From positions 41,529 to 105,528 of the forward strand of contig JAPLRS010000041.1 of NCBI GenBank assembly GCA_026399015.1: a stretch of 64,000 bases of DNA, read 5' to 3'. Below are positions 18,157 through 27,134 of this stretch, piece after piece. The DNA is from Methylococcales bacterium. GTDB taxonomy: Bacteria; Pseudomonadota; Gammaproteobacteria; Methylococcales; Methylomonadaceae. Every line of letters begins with the position of its first letter. Positions within the stretch are counted from its first letter, which is position 1. Position numbers and translations under genes: made by a program. A model generated the notes under the pieces. That model searched no databases, was not told the DNA's origin, and worked only from the letters and a program-made list of their open reading frames with translations.

Positions 18157-19359
18157 TTAAAGCGCTTTTAAACGCTCAGCGATTAAAGCCATTAACTGCT
18201 CTGCTAGTTGAGCTTTATCTGTCATAGGTAAAGACTTATCACCAGTAGCCCAAAAAACTTGCAGGGCATTTTCTTCACTATCAAACCCGCCTTGCTCTTG
18301 ACCCACCCAGTTTGCTGCAATCATATCTAAATTTTTTCTAGTTAACTTATCGCGTGCATAGGTCTCAAGATCGTGTGTTTCTGCGGCAAATCCTACTGTA
18401 AAAGGCCGAGGCGTATGCGCCGCTACATCCGCCAAGATATCTTTATTTTTTTGCAGTACTAAGGTTAATTGCTCGGCTTGTTTTTTAATCTTCTCAGGCT
18501 GAGTCAGCACTGGGCTGTAATCCGCTACCGCTGCAGCACCGATATATATGCCATGCGTTGCGACCTTTGACATCACCGCTTGATACATTTCCTCGGCTGT
18601 TGTTACTTTAATTAAATCAACACCAGCGGGGGCAGATAAAGCAACGGGGCCACTTATTAAGCTTACATCTGCACCGGCTTTTAACGCAGCAGTCGCTAAT
18701 GCGTAACCCATTTTTCCTGAACTACGATTGGTTAGGTAACGCACCGGGTCCAATGGCTCACAAGTAGGTCCAGCACTAATTAATACTTTATGCCCCGCTA
18801 AATAGGGTTCAATTGTTGCGACGGCAATTTCAGCATACGCTAAGACATCTGCACAAATAGCCGCCGGTTCAGACATGCGACCATAACCTGTTTCGCCACA
18901 CGCTTGGTCACCTTGTTCTGGGCCAATAAACTTAACGCCATGGCGGTGTAATGTCTGTATGTTTTCTTGAGTGACTACTTTATTCCACATCGACTGGTTC
19001 ATAGCTGGCGCCACATAAACCGGACAAGTAGCCGCTAAATAGAGGGTCGATAATAAATCATCTGCTAAACCATGCGCTAATTTTGCTAAGGTATTAGCAG
19101 TCGCAGGAGCGATCAATAACACATCCGCCCAACGCGCCAAACTAATATGACCCATGGCATTTTCTACATCGGCATCTAACAACTCTGTATGGACAGGATT
19201 TCCTGACAAGGCTTGAAATGTTAACGGACTGATAAATTGCATTGCTGATTTTGTCATCACCACTTGCACTTCAGCACCTTGTTTTCTTAATAAGCGCACT
19301 AATTCAGCTGACTTATAAGCCGCAATACCCCCAGTAACACCCAATAAAATACGCTTCAA
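18157..19359 (-). CDS. coaBC: Bifunctional phosphopantothenoylcysteine decarboxylase / synthase
   Basis: Makes 4'-phosphopantetheine for coenzyme A. N-terminal CoaC flavoprotein (residues 1-190): GVTGGIAAYKSAELVR, MGHISLARWADVLLIAPATA with the catalytic His, PAMNQSMW, and the Cys loop ACGETGYGRMSEP. C-terminal CoaB (190-400): ISAGPTCEPLDPVRYLTNRS and the IKKQ/LNKD-like part with KIKKQAEQLTLVLQKNKDIL. Start is TTG at 19359 with AAAGG upstream; no ATG is nearby. Full length at 400 aa. Confidence 0.95.
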   Translation of the reverse strand: MKRILLGVTGGIAAYKSAELVRLLRKQGAEVQVVMTKSAMQFISPLTFQALSGNPVHTELLDADVENAMGHISLARWADVLLIAPATANTLAKLAHGLADDLLSTLYLAATCPVYVAPAMNQSMWNKVVTQENIQTLHRHGVKFIGPEQGDQACGETGYGRMSEPAAICADVLAYAEIAVATIEPYLAGHKVLISAGPTCEPLDPVRYLTNRSSGKMGYALATAALKAGADVSLISGPVALSAPAGVDLIKVTTAEEMYQAVMSKVATHGIYIGAAAVADYSPVLTQPEKIKKQAEQLTLVLQKNKDILADVAAHTPRPFTVGFAAETHDLETYARDKLTRKNLDMIAANWVGQEQGGFDSEENALQVFWATGDKSLPMTDKAQLAEQLMALIAERLKAL

Positions 19360-19400
19360 AACTTTACCTTTAATTATAAAATCGATTTAATACAACGCGC

Positions 19401-20636
19401 TTAAGACAATACCCAGGCTATTTGCTTGGGTAAACAAACCGTTTTAAGATCATAATTTGCAATAACAAACTCGCGGGCATTTGCTCCTAAACGTTGTCTC
19501 GCGGCTTCATCATCTAATAAGTTACACACCTGATCAGTTAAACCGTTTATATCAAAAAAATCCACCAAGCGCCCCGTTTGATCATGCTCTATCGCTTCAT
19601 GCAAAGGTTTTGTATCACTCGCCACAATCGCACAACCTGCACTCATGGCCTCTAACAAACTCCAACTTAAGACAAAAGGATAGGTTAAATAAATGTGTAC
19701 CGTCGAAAGTTGTAACAAAGATACAAAAACCGGATAACTCACTTTACCCAAAAAATGTACCCGTTGCCAATCATTATCACTGATTAAAGGCCGCACTTCT
19801 TTAGCATAGATTTCTTTCCAGGATTGATCAGATTTTGGTTTCATACTGTAACTAACATCATCCCCACCTACGATTAACACCAGAGCATTGGGGCGGCGCT
19901 TAAGCAATTCTGGTAAAGCACGCATGAATATATGGTAACCACGTAAAGGCTCTAAATTACGATTAAAAAATGTAATTATCTCATCCGCTTTTGTTAACTG
20001 ACGTGCGCCTTCGGGATTATTTAAGGACAGACTCACGCTCGCATTTGGCGTGACGGCATTGGTATCAATACCATCATGAATAACGGTAATTTTTTTGCGA
20101 AACGCATCTGGAAAAGTACTTGCTTGCCACTGGGTAGGTGAAATACCCGCATCAGCAATCTCAAAGTGCAATAGGTTATTCGCATTTTTTAAACGCACTC
20201 GACACATAACATCTTGATCTGCGTTTTCAAACTCTGGATCAAAGCCGACATCAGCGCCCTTTGCATGATAATAAAATTCGCTATAAATCTTTAACTTTGC
20301 ATCTGGCCATACGTCTTTAATAAACAGACTTTCACCCCAACCCGGGTGTGCAATGATTACATCAGGATAAAACCCAGCGGCTTTCATTTTTAATGCCGCT
20401 CTAAAACACGCTTCACCGCGAATAGTTTTAGTCTCAAAATCACCAGCCCATGGATGCACATTTGGCGTTGAGCCTTTTTGACTAGAATAAGACACTAACT
20501 TAACGCCTTGCCAGTCTTTTGCGCCCATATCCCGCATTGCCATAGCAACTACCGTGTGCTTAGGATCGGCAGCTAAAGCCGGTGCCAAATGTTTAAATTG
20601 TCCGGGGAAATTCTGATGAATAAAGAGAATGTTCAT
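19401..20636 (-). CDS. Glycosyltransferase family 4 protein
   Basis: 411-aa GT-B fold sugar transferase. The N-terminus MNILFIHQNFPGQFKHLAPA is the acceptor domain start; the C-terminal donor domain shows RNLEPLRGYHIFMRALPELL, LLQLSTVHIYLTYPFVLSWS and EAMSAGCAIVASDTKPLHEA, the nucleotide-sugar binding region with the E-x7-E pattern. Probably adds a hexose to a surface glycan, but no polysaccharide cluster surrounds it, so the acceptor is unknown. Lies between coaBC and an asparaginase gene. Confidence 0.88.
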   Translation of the reverse strand: MNILFIHQNFPGQFKHLAPALAADPKHTVVAMAMRDMGAKDWQGVKLVSYSSQKGSTPNVHPWAGDFETKTIRGEACFRAALKMKAAGFYPDVIIAHPGWGESLFIKDVWPDAKLKIYSEFYYHAKGADVGFDPEFENADQDVMCRVRLKNANNLLHFEIADAGISPTQWQASTFPDAFRKKITVIHDGIDTNAVTPNASVSLSLNNPEGARQLTKADEIITFFNRNLEPLRGYHIFMRALPELLKRRPNALVLIVGGDDVSYSMKPKSDQSWKEIYAKEVRPLISDNDWQRVHFLGKVSYPVFVSLLQLSTVHIYLTYPFVLSWSLLEAMSAGCAIVASDTKPLHEAIEHDQTGRLVDFFDINGLTDQVCNLLDDEAARQRLGANAREFVIANYDLKTVCLPKQIAWVLS

Positions 20637-20726
20637 AGATACAAAAGTGATTAAATACTAAGAGATTAATTTTAAAAACATAATTAATAACGGCATTCTA
20701 TTGCATCGCATAAGCACTCCACAACA

Positions 20727-21749
20727 TTAATTAACAGTCTGCACCTGCTCTCCAGCAATATTGGTTTCTATAAATGTCTGTATTTGCTGTGGGTCTGTAA
20801 AATTACCATAGGCTAATAACAGTTTTACATAGGCTGATTCAATAGACATATTCCATAACATTTCGGCACCTTGATCTAAAAGCACTCGAGTACTTTGATA
20901 AGCAGAGATCGATTTAATAGCGGGCGCCAAATAAACTTTTACATCCTGTTGCACACAACGTTCAATAAAAGCCACTAAAGAATATGAGTCACCCCATTCA
21001 TTAGAGGCACAAGCGGTGCCTGAATGATATAAATCATGTAAAACCACATCGCCTTGCACCAGTTTAATAGCTGCATAATTTAAACCGGGATAAGGCTTTA
21101 ACATGATAATTCTTTCGGAAAATTTAGCTGACAATCTAATACCCGATTCTACCGGCAAACTTGCATCCAACTGCGTAAACACCTGATTGTCATAGTGCAT
21201 AAAAGGTTTGTTTTGCACACTATAAAAATCACCGGTTAACTGTAAAGAACACGTTAAACGCGCAGCATGATGCACTTGCATCGTTTGGTTTTGATTAGCA
21301 TAAGGTACAAACACACCCGCCCGAATATTTTGGCGAATAAAATCTACCGCACATCTAAAATTAGATAAGCCATTGGCTCTAGCATCATCTAAAGAATAAT
21401 CACTCGACACTAATAACATCGGCACTTTAAGCGCATTAAAATAATAGCTTAAAGCGGCTGCCGTATAGGCTAAGGTGTCGGTACCATGCGTAATAATAAT
21501 GCCATCATAACTGGCTAAATTTTGTGATTCGATAGCATTAATCAATATCTGCCAAGCCGCTGGCGCCATATTCTCACTAAGAATGTGCAAAGGCTGTAAA
21601 GTAGTAAACTGTATATCTTGAGCCTGAGGATCAGCGTCTTTAAACTGTTGTAAGAGTTTAAATGCTTGCGTATTTGCGGTATTAATAACACCTGCAGAGA
21701 CTGTAGAGCCTATGGTGCCACCTGTAAATATAACCAAAACCTGTTTCAT
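20727..21749 (-). CDS. L-asparaginase family amidohydrolase
   Basis: Hydrolyses asparagine to aspartate and ammonia, or a related amide. The nucleophile threonine lies in VIFTGGTIGSTVSAG at the N-terminus and the second catalytic set in IIITHGTDTLAYTAAALSYY. The C-terminal part is the usual small domain. No signal peptide, so cytoplasmic. I start at the ATG at 21749, which puts TGGTIG at residues 9-14; an in-frame TTG at 21767 would add six residues. Divergent from folA. Confidence 0.88.
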   Translation of the reverse strand: MKQVLVIFTGGTIGSTVSAGVINTANTQAFKLLQQFKDADPQAQDIQFTTLQPLHILSENMAPAAWQILINAIESQNLASYDGIIITHGTDTLAYTAAALSYYFNALKVPMLLVSSDYSLDDARANGLSNFRCAVDFIRQNIRAGVFVPYANQNQTMQVHHAARLTCSLQLTGDFYSVQNKPFMHYDNQVFTQLDASLPVESGIRLSAKFSERIIMLKPYPGLNYAAIKLVQGDVVLHDLYHSGTACASNEWGDSYSLVAFIERCVQQDVKVYLAPAIKSISAYQSTRVLLDQGAEMLWNMSIESAYVKLLLAYGNFTDPQQIQTFIETNIAGEQVQTVN

Positions 21750-21809
21750 AGATAGTATGATATTCAAATTGTTAATTTTGCTAACTATTAAAACACTCTG
21801 CTCTAAAAA

Positions 21810-22301
21810 ATGAAAATATCACTGATTGTTGCGATGGCAACCAATAGAGCCATTGGCCTAGATAACAAAATGCCTTGGCATTTATCAGCCGATTTAAAAA
21901 AATTTAAAGCCATCACCATGGGCTCTCCGATTGTAATGGGTAGAAAAACCTATGAATCCATCGGCAGACCCTTACCTGGCCGCAGTAACATCATCATCAG
22001 CCGAAATTTAGACTATCAACAGACTGACTGCTTAGTTTTTAATGATATTAAAACTGCCATAGCAGCGAGTAGTAAAGAGTCTGAAGAAATCTTTATTATT
22101 GGCGGTGCAGAACTTTATAAAGCCACTTTGCCACTCGCTGATAATCTGTATTTAACCTTAATCAACCAAGAATTTACTGGTGATACCTTCTTTCCCGAGA
22201 TTGATTTTAAGGCATGGTCAGAAGCATCAAGAGAAGACATCTCTGATGATCCATCTGTTAATTTTAGCTATAGTTTTTTAAAACTTAGCAGAACAAACTA
22301 G
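21810..22301 (+). CDS. folA: Dihydrofolate reductase
   Basis: NADPH-dependent reduction of dihydrofolate to tetrahydrofolate. Motifs: ISLIVAMATNRAIGLDNKMP with PWHLSADLKKFK (active-site Asp), VMGRKTYESIGRPLPGRSNI (cofactor binding) and IIGGAELYKATL. 163 aa, a standard chromosomal FolA. Tetrahydrofolate is also a one-carbon carrier, relevant in a methylotroph, but nothing in position suggests a special role. Confidence 0.96.
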   Translation: MKISLIVAMATNRAIGLDNKMPWHLSADLKKFKAITMGSPIVMGRKTYESIGRPLPGRSNIIISRNLDYQQTDCLVFNDIKTAIAASSKESEEIFIIGGAELYKATLPLADNLYLTLINQEFTGDTFFPEIDFKAWSEASREDISDDPSVNFSYSFLKLSRTN

Positions 22302-22395
22302 CACAAAACCCGCAAAAACTCACAAGAAGCACCTGAAAACGGTTAAAATAACCCGATTTATGATCACCTTGTAAAAGCAACAGCTTGGTAGCCGC

Positions 22396-23481
22396 ATGCA
22401 AACGAAATATAACACTGATGACTTGAGAATTTGTGGAATGAAAGAAGTGATTCCACCGGTCCAAGTTCATGATGAAATGCCCCTCAGCAACACAGCCGCA
22501 GAAACAACGCTTAAGGCAAGATCAGAAATTCATGAGCTACTCAGCGGTAATGATGACAGACTATTAGTCGTCATTGGCCCTTGCTCAATTCACGATACTA
22601 AAGCCGCACTTGACTATGCTCAACGCTTAAAAGCCATTAAAGACGAACTAGAAGCAGACTTAGTTATCGTCATGCGAGTTTACTTTGAAAAACCTCGCAC
22701 CACTGTCGGCTGGAAAGGCTTAATTAATGATCCTGATTTAGACTCTAGTTTTAATATCAACAAAGGCTTACGCCTCGCTAGACAAGTGTTACTTGATATT
22801 ACAAACCTAGGCGTACCCGCTGCCACAGAATATCTAGACTTAATTTCACCCCAATATATTTCTGACCTTATCGCTTGGGGCGCTATTGGTGCGCGCACTA
22901 CAGAAAGCCAAGGTCATAGAGAATTAGCCTCTGGGGTTTCTTGCCCAATTGGTTTTAAAAACTCTACCGATGGCACTATCAAAATTGCTATTGATGCGAT
23001 TAGAGCGGCCATGAGCCCGCATCACTTTTTATCGCTGACTAAAGCCGGTCACTCTGCCATCTTCTCAACTACTGGCAATGAAGATGTACATATCATTTTA
23101 AGAGGCGGTAATGGCCGCCCTAATTATGATGAAGTGAGTGTTGAGCAAGTGGCAGAAGGCTTAGTGGCTGCAAATTTAAAAGCGAATATCATGATTGATT
23201 TTAGCCATGCAAACAGCTTAAAACAATGCCAACGCCAACTTATCGTTGGGCAAGATGTGTGTGGCCAGATTGCTAATGGCGACCATAGAATTATGGGCGT
23301 TATGATAGAAAGTCATTTAAAAAGCGGTAGCCAAGAAGTCATTGAAGGCCAACCTTTGGTTTATGGACAAAGTATTACTGATGGCTGTATCTCTTGGGAA
23401 GACACTGATCCTTTGTTACGCAAATTAGCCGCCGCAGTTAAAACTCGCAGACAAAACAGCACTAAAGAGGGCGCAAATTAA
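22396..23481 (+). CDS. aroG: 3-deoxy-7-phosphoheptulonate (DAHP) synthase, class I
   Basis: First step of the shikimate pathway: joins phosphoenolpyruvate and erythrose 4-phosphate. Visible: [68 protein letters not shown] and DFSHANS, all metal or PEP binding blocks of AroFGH. 361 aa. Which isozyme type (feedback by Phe, Tyr or Trp) cannot be decided here, so the symbol is by similarity. Its TAA overlaps the ATG of the thiSG gene by one base (TAATG), indicating coupling. Confidence 0.93.
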   Translation: MQTKYNTDDLRICGMKEVIPPVQVHDEMPLSNTAAETTLKARSEIHELLSGNDDRLLVVIGPCSIHDTKAALDYAQRLKAIKDELEADLVIVMRVYFEKPRTTVGWKGLINDPDLDSSFNINKGLRLARQVLLDITNLGVPAATEYLDLISPQYISDLIAWGAIGARTTESQGHRELASGVSCPIGFKNSTDGTIKIAIDAIRAAMSPHHFLSLTKAGHSAIFSTTGNEDVHIILRGGNGRPNYDEVSVEQVAEGLVAANLKANIMIDFSHANSLKQCQRQLIVGQDVCGQIANGDHRIMGVMIESHLKSGSQEVIEGQPLVYGQSITDGCISWEDTDPLLRKLAAAVKTRRQNSTKEGAN

Positions 23482-24458
23482 TGAATGTTTATGTTAATGG
23501 TGAAGAAAAAAACTACCCAGATAACAGTTGTGTTGCTGCGGTTGTTGACGCCATGGGCTTAACGGGCAAAAAAATTGCCATTGAGTTAAATAAAGAAATC
23601 CTACCTTTTCAGAACTACGCAACCCAACAATTGCAAGCAGGTGATTGTTTAGAAGTTGTTCACGCCATTGGTGGCGGTCAAGATGATTCTTTTGTACTGG
23701 CCGGCAAAACCTATCACTCAAGACTGTTAGTGGGCACAGGTAAATACAAAGATTTAGAAGAAACTCGCTTAGCGATAGCGGCGAGTGGCGCCCAAATTGT
23801 CACCGTCGCTATTCGTCGAACTAACATTGGTCAAAACCCAGGTGAACCCAATTTATTAGATGTTATCTCACCAGATAAATACACCATATTACCTAACACA
23901 GCTGGCTGTTATACAGCAGAAGATGCCATTAGAACTTGTCGCTTAGGAAGAGAATTATTGGGCGGTCATAATCTAGTTAAATTAGAAGTGTTAGCGGATC
24001 AAAAAACGTTGTTTCCAGATGTAGAAGAAACCTATGCCGCCGCTAAATTATTAGTAAAAGATGGTTTTGACGTGATGGTTTATACCAACGACGATCCTAT
24101 TGCCGCTAAAAAATTAGAAGATATTGGTTGTGTCGCTGTTATGCCATTAGCTGCACCGATTGGTTCTGGCTTAGGTATTCGTAATCCGTATAACATCTTA
24201 ACGATTATTGAAAACGCCAATGTGCCTATCTTAGTAGATGCTGGTGTAGGTACCGCATCAGATGCGGCGATTGCTATGGAATTGGGTTGTGCAGGCGTAT
24301 TAATGAATACTGCGATTGCAGAAGCTAAAAACCCACTATTAATGGCCTCTGCTATGCGTAAAGGTATTGAAGCTGGTCGTGAAGCTTTCTTAGCTGGCCG
24401 TATGCCGAGAAAACGTTTTGCCTCTGCATCTTCACCGATTGACGGATTGTTCTTTTAA
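23481..24458 (+). CDS. thiSG: Fused sulfur carrier ThiS and thiazole synthase ThiG
   Basis: One 325-aa protein. Residues 1-66 are ThiS ([15 protein letters not shown] to VVHAIGGG), the carrier that brings sulfur as a C-terminal thiocarboxylate. From about residue 70 it is Thi[21 protein letters not shown], the Schiff-base lysine in LVKLEVLAD (K167), [20 protein letters not shown] and ending PIDGLFF. ThiS normally needs a free Gly-Gly end; here GGG (64-66) runs straight into ThiG, so either the protein is cut or sulfur transfer works differently. Same operon as the DAHP synthase and trmB. No ThiO/ThiH or TPP riboswitch was seen nearby. Confidence 0.93.
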   Translation: MNVYVNGEEKNYPDNSCVAAVVDAMGLTGKKIAIELNKEILPFQNYATQQLQAGDCLEVVHAIGGGQDDSFVLAGKTYHSRLLVGTGKYKDLEETRLAIAASGAQIVTVAIRRTNIGQNPGEPNLLDVISPDKYTILPNTAGCYTAEDAIRTCRLGRELLGGHNLVKLEVLADQKTLFPDVEETYAAAKLLVKDGFDVMVYTNDDPIAAKKLEDIGCVAVMPLAAPIGSGLGIRNPYNILTIIENANVPILVDAGVGTASDAAIAMELGCAGVLMNTAIAEAKNPLLMASAMRKGIEAGREAFLAGRMPRKRFASASSPIDGLFF

Positions 24459-24463
24459 AATCA

Positions 24464-25153
24464 ATGACTGAAGAAGCACAATCTCTACCACAAAGAATCC
24501 GCAGTTTTATTCGTAGACAAGGCCGGTTAACTCCCGGCCAGCAATATGCTATTGATAATCACTGGGCAACTTATTGCTTAGATCCTAAAACGGATTATAA
24601 CTTTACCGAAGTCTTTGGCCGTGAAGCGCCCTTATTTATGGAGATAGGCTTTGGTAACGGCGATAGCTTAGCCAAAATGGCAGCCGCTAATCCAAACAAG
24701 GATTATATTGGTATAGAAGTACATACTCCCGGCGTAGGACATCTCTTGATGTTATTGCACGAGCAAGGTATTTCTAATGTCAGAATCTATTGTCACGATG
24801 CCATTGAAGTTTTAGAAAACAAATGCCCCGACCATAGTTTAGCCGGCTTACATTTGTTTTTTCCGGACCCTTGGCATAAAAAGAAACATCATAAAAGACG
24901 TATCGTTAGACCCAGTTTTGTTGAACTTTTAGACAAAAAACTGAAAGTTGGCGGTTATTTTCATGCTGCAACCGATTGGGAAAACTATGCCGAATGGATG
25001 TTAGATATTTTATCTGCCCATAAAGGTTTAGCAAATACTAGCCCCACTCAAGATTATTGCCCCTGCCCAGACTACCGCCCACTCACTAAATTTGAGCAAC
25101 GCGGCATCCGCTTAGGCCATGGCGTTTGGGATATTATCTTTAGTAAGGTTTAA
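24464..25153 (+). CDS. trmB: tRNA (guanine-N7)-methyltransferase
   Basis: Methylates G46 of tRNA. Motifs: LFMEIGFGNGDSLAKMAAAN (SAM motif I), YIGIEVHTPGVGHLLMLL, and LHLFFPDPWHKKKHHKRRI, the family-specific PDPW catalytic block; the C-terminus TKFEQRGIRLGHGVWD is the substrate-binding end. 229 aa. Starts 5 bp after thiSG. Confidence 0.96.
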   Translation: MTEEAQSLPQRIRSFIRRQGRLTPGQQYAIDNHWATYCLDPKTDYNFTEVFGREAPLFMEIGFGNGDSLAKMAAANPNKDYIGIEVHTPGVGHLLMLLHEQGISNVRIYCHDAIEVLENKCPDHSLAGLHLFFPDPWHKKKHHKRRIVRPSFVELLDKKLKVGGYFHAATDWENYAEWMLDILSAHKGLANTSPTQDYCPCPDYRPLTKFEQRGIRLGHGVWDIIFSKV

Positions 25154-25156
25154 AAC

Positions 25157-25447
25157 TTAAACCGTTTCTAATTTCTGCTGATTAGCCAGTTTCTGAGCGA
25201 CTTGAATTTCATCTAGGGTCTTAGGGGCGGGCTTTTCTATTAAATGTAACTCAAGCCCCGCAGCCTGTATTGCTTTAAGCACGCTAAAAAAAGAAGCAGC
25301 GCCCAGCGCGGCACCATCAACTTCCATTAACGCCAACTTTGTTCGACTGATACCAATTGCCGCTGCAGATCGAGCTTGAGTTACCTTTTGTCTCTTACGC
25401 CCAGCTCTAATCGCATCCGACACGACTTGATTGCATTTAACCCTCAT
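25157..25447 (-). CDS. HipB-like antitoxin / XRE-type repressor
   Basis: 96-aa protein with a helix-turn-helix of the Cro/C1 (XRE) type: AIRAGRKRQKVTQARSAAAI and GISRTKLALMEVDGAALGA, followed by FFSVLKAIQAAGLELHL, the LKA-x-GLEL tail common in HipB antitoxins. Expected to hold HipA inactive and repress the operon. Unusually it is encoded after hipA, overlapping it by 4 bp (ATGA). 3 bp from the convergent trmB stop. Confidence 0.82.
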   Translation of the reverse strand: MRVKCNQVVSDAIRAGRKRQKVTQARSAAAIGISRTKLALMEVDGAALGAASFFSVLKAIQAAGLELHLIEKPAPKTLDEIQVAQKLANQQKLETV

Positions 25448-26682
25448 AATGCACTCTCACTTTTAAATTCAACCGATTTAATTGATGCTCGCCATACAGC
25501 TATCATCTTATTACCTAGAACACTGAAAGCAGGATTTTCTAGTATATAGTCAGAAATATCTGCCATCACAGCCTCAAGAGCTATAATCGTCTCTTTGTAT
25601 ATTAGGTCAACTTGATCTTCATCCAAAAAACAATGGCGCTGACTAAACTTAATGAGTTCACCTTTAGACCACCAACGTTTACTATAATTTTCATACTCCA
25701 ATGCCAAAGCTGGAATATCATTCTCTATATACGCTTTCGTGCAAACTATATCGTAAGCAGGTGCTAATCGAATCAAAGACTCATCATAAAGTAACCCAAA
25801 GTTTTTTAAATGAGCATCACCATTACCAACCAAAACGTTAAACACAGTTTGCCTAAAAATACTCTGCAATGCATCTATCGAATCTGCACCGGCGATATAA
25901 TCATCAATACAATTCACAAGCTCTTCAATACAACCATCATATTTCTGAGCCGATTTACGACCTAAAAGTGACACCATTTCTTCAAAACCATAATGAGTAC
26001 CAACTGATTCATCTTTAATATCAAATCGCTGAATTGCTAACAACAGTCCGTCCTGCGATAAGAAAAACTTAGGGACCTCAATACCGGCTTTTTGGGCTGC
26101 TTTTAAACAAAAAAACTCATTAACGGTTAACCATGGATATTCTTGGGGATTAAAGCTTTTAATAATATGAGTTGAGGTATTAACGGTTCTAAATTTTATT
26201 ATGTCACTAGCTTTCGCAGCTAAAAACTTTGGTTGAACACCTGCAACTCCAGATTTAAATCCTGAGCGTTGCAAGATTTCATTAAAGAACGCCTCGCCAT
26301 CAGTACAATGCATCAAATCTCTTAGATTAAACACAGGAATCTCATCTATTAGTTCACCTTGGCAAACTTGCACACGACCTATAGTGTTATAACCAACAAT
26401 AGCTAACAACCCCATATCATCTATTCGCTTTGCCTTAGCTACTAGAGCGATTTGCTGTCTTCGAACTCCTTCGGGCAAAATCATATCAAAGACAGGGGGG
26501 ATTTCATGATAGATATAATTTTTCCTTGCAACTGGCATGCATAATGAGATTATGTCAAAAGCAGTTGCTGAATCTAAGTAACTAAATTGAATCCGAGGAT
26601 TTGGATTAGAACTATTATCTTCAGGCGCTATTTCTTTTAAGCAACCGACCTTAACCTTATTAACAAAAACATTTAATTCCAT
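25444..26682 (-). CDS. HipA-type serine/threonine kinase toxin
   Basis: 412-aa HipA-family kinase. The N-terminal subdomain (VFNLRDLMHCTDGEAFF region) precedes SGVAGVQPKFLAAK (near residue 140), matching the loop that carries the regulatory autophosphorylated serine in E. coli HipA. The catalytic loop is VLVGNGDAHLKNFGLLY (about 292-308) and the metal motif APAYDIVCT. HipA proteins phosphorylate glutamyl-tRNA synthetase or other targets and induce dormancy. The kinase motifs look intact. Gene order is toxin first, antitoxin second. A good promoter with a palindromic operator precedes it. Confidence 0.88.
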   Translation of the reverse strand: MELNVFVNKVKVGCLKEIAPEDNSSNPNPRIQFSYLDSATAFDIISLCMPVARKNYIYHEIPPVFDMILPEGVRRQQIALVAKAKRIDDMGLLAIVGYNTIGRVQVCQGELIDEIPVFNLRDLMHCTDGEAFFNEILQRSGFKSGVAGVQPKFLAAKASDIIKFRTVNTSTHIIKSFNPQEYPWLTVNEFFCLKAAQKAGIEVPKFFLSQDGLLLAIQRFDIKDESVGTHYGFEEMVSLLGRKSAQKYDGCIEELVNCIDDYIAGADSIDALQSIFRQTVFNVLVGNGDAHLKNFGLLYDESLIRLAPAYDIVCTKAYIENDIPALALEYENYSKRWWSKGELIKFSQRHCFLDEDQVDLIYKETIIALEAVMADISDYILENPAFSVLGNKMIAVWRASIKSVEFKSESAL

Positions 26683-26697
26683 ATATCACACAAAATT

Positions 26698-26741
26698 GTT
26701 TAAAATTTTAAACATTATAATGTGTAAACAACTCATATCAA
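26698..26741 (-). promoter_or_regulatory. hipA-hipB promoter with palindromic operator
   Basis: On the minus strand TTGATA (26741-26736), a 16-bp spacer and TATAAT (26719-26714) make a near-consensus sigma-70 promoter. Immediately downstream, at the expected transcription start, lies the perfect 16-bp palindrome GTTTAAAATTTTAAAC (26698-26713), a likely HipB operator. hipA starts at 26682. Confidence 0.6.
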
Positions 26742-26803
26742 TCAATTTAAGATTAAAATGTTAAATATACTGAACAATATTTAATTAAAACTTAAACCCG
26801 ATA

Positions 26804-26965
26804 CTATGACGGCTTATTTTTAAAGAATAACCACATTGCAGCAATAATCACTAACAATACCAGTAACTTTAAAGAGCCCGATAAAATAGCGACGGTGACG
26901 GAATAAGCGCCCAATTTTGTAAATACAAAACCTAAGCCAACTAATAATGAAAATGCCCAAAACAT
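26804..26965 (-). CDS. Small membrane protein, 53 aa
   Basis: Frame from ATG 26965 to a TAG at 26804 encodes 53 residues, starting MFWAFSLLVGLGFVFTKLGA and ending IIAAMWLFFKNKPS. Two hydrophobic helices with a short loop and a positive C-terminal end. AGAGGTGA sits just before the ATG, a good ribosome site. Its upstream region contains one of two mirror-image GACA-N5-TGTC sites, 53 nt from the ATG, so it may be co-regulated with the divergent repeat protein gene. Family not recognised. Confidence 0.6.
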   Translation of the reverse strand: MFWAFSLLVGLGFVFTKLGAYSVTVAILSGSLKLLVLLVIIAAMWLFFKNKPS

Positions 26966-27017
26966 AATGCTTCACCTCTGGTGTGTTTAAGATGTGAAAC
27001 ATGATGCATGGCAAATC

Positions 27018-27077
27018 TGACAGGTGATGTCGTTTTTTAAAGGCCAAAAAAATTTAATTAAACGACATAACCTGTCA
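27018..27077. promoter_or_regulatory. Mirror-image pair of GACA-N5-TGTC sites between divergent genes
   Basis: TGACAGGTGATGTCGTTT (27018-27035) and AAACGACATAACCTGTCA (27060-27077) are reverse complements with one mismatch. Each contains a dyad, GACA-N5-TGTC (27019-27031 and 27064-27076), 45 bp apart. Distances to the two divergent ATGs (26965 and 27131) are nearly equal, 53 and 54 nt. The same 18-bp motif recurs before the WYL regulator gene at 32041-32058. Likely operators. Confidence 0.6.
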
Positions 27078-27092
27078 TTAGGATTTAAGAAA

Positions 27093-27134
27093 ATGACCGC
27101 GTTAAACAAACTTTATGGAGCATTAACACTATGA
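27093..27134 (+). CDS. Possible 13-residue leader ORF
   Basis: ATG 27093 begins a 13-codon frame, MTALNKLYGALTL, whose TGA overlaps the ATG of the next gene (27131). AGGA lies 8-9 nt upstream. The arrangement would allow translational coupling. It may be chance. Confidence 0.3.
   Translation: MTALNKLYGALTL

Noticed and set aside
22302..22395. TPP riboswitch before the DAHP synthase/thiSG operon
   Set aside because: The conserved CTGAGA and related TPP core elements are absent.
26820..27047. 75-aa minus-strand ORF
   Set aside because: It overlaps, in another frame, the 53-aa membrane protein that has a good ribosome site, and it would also run over the operator region.
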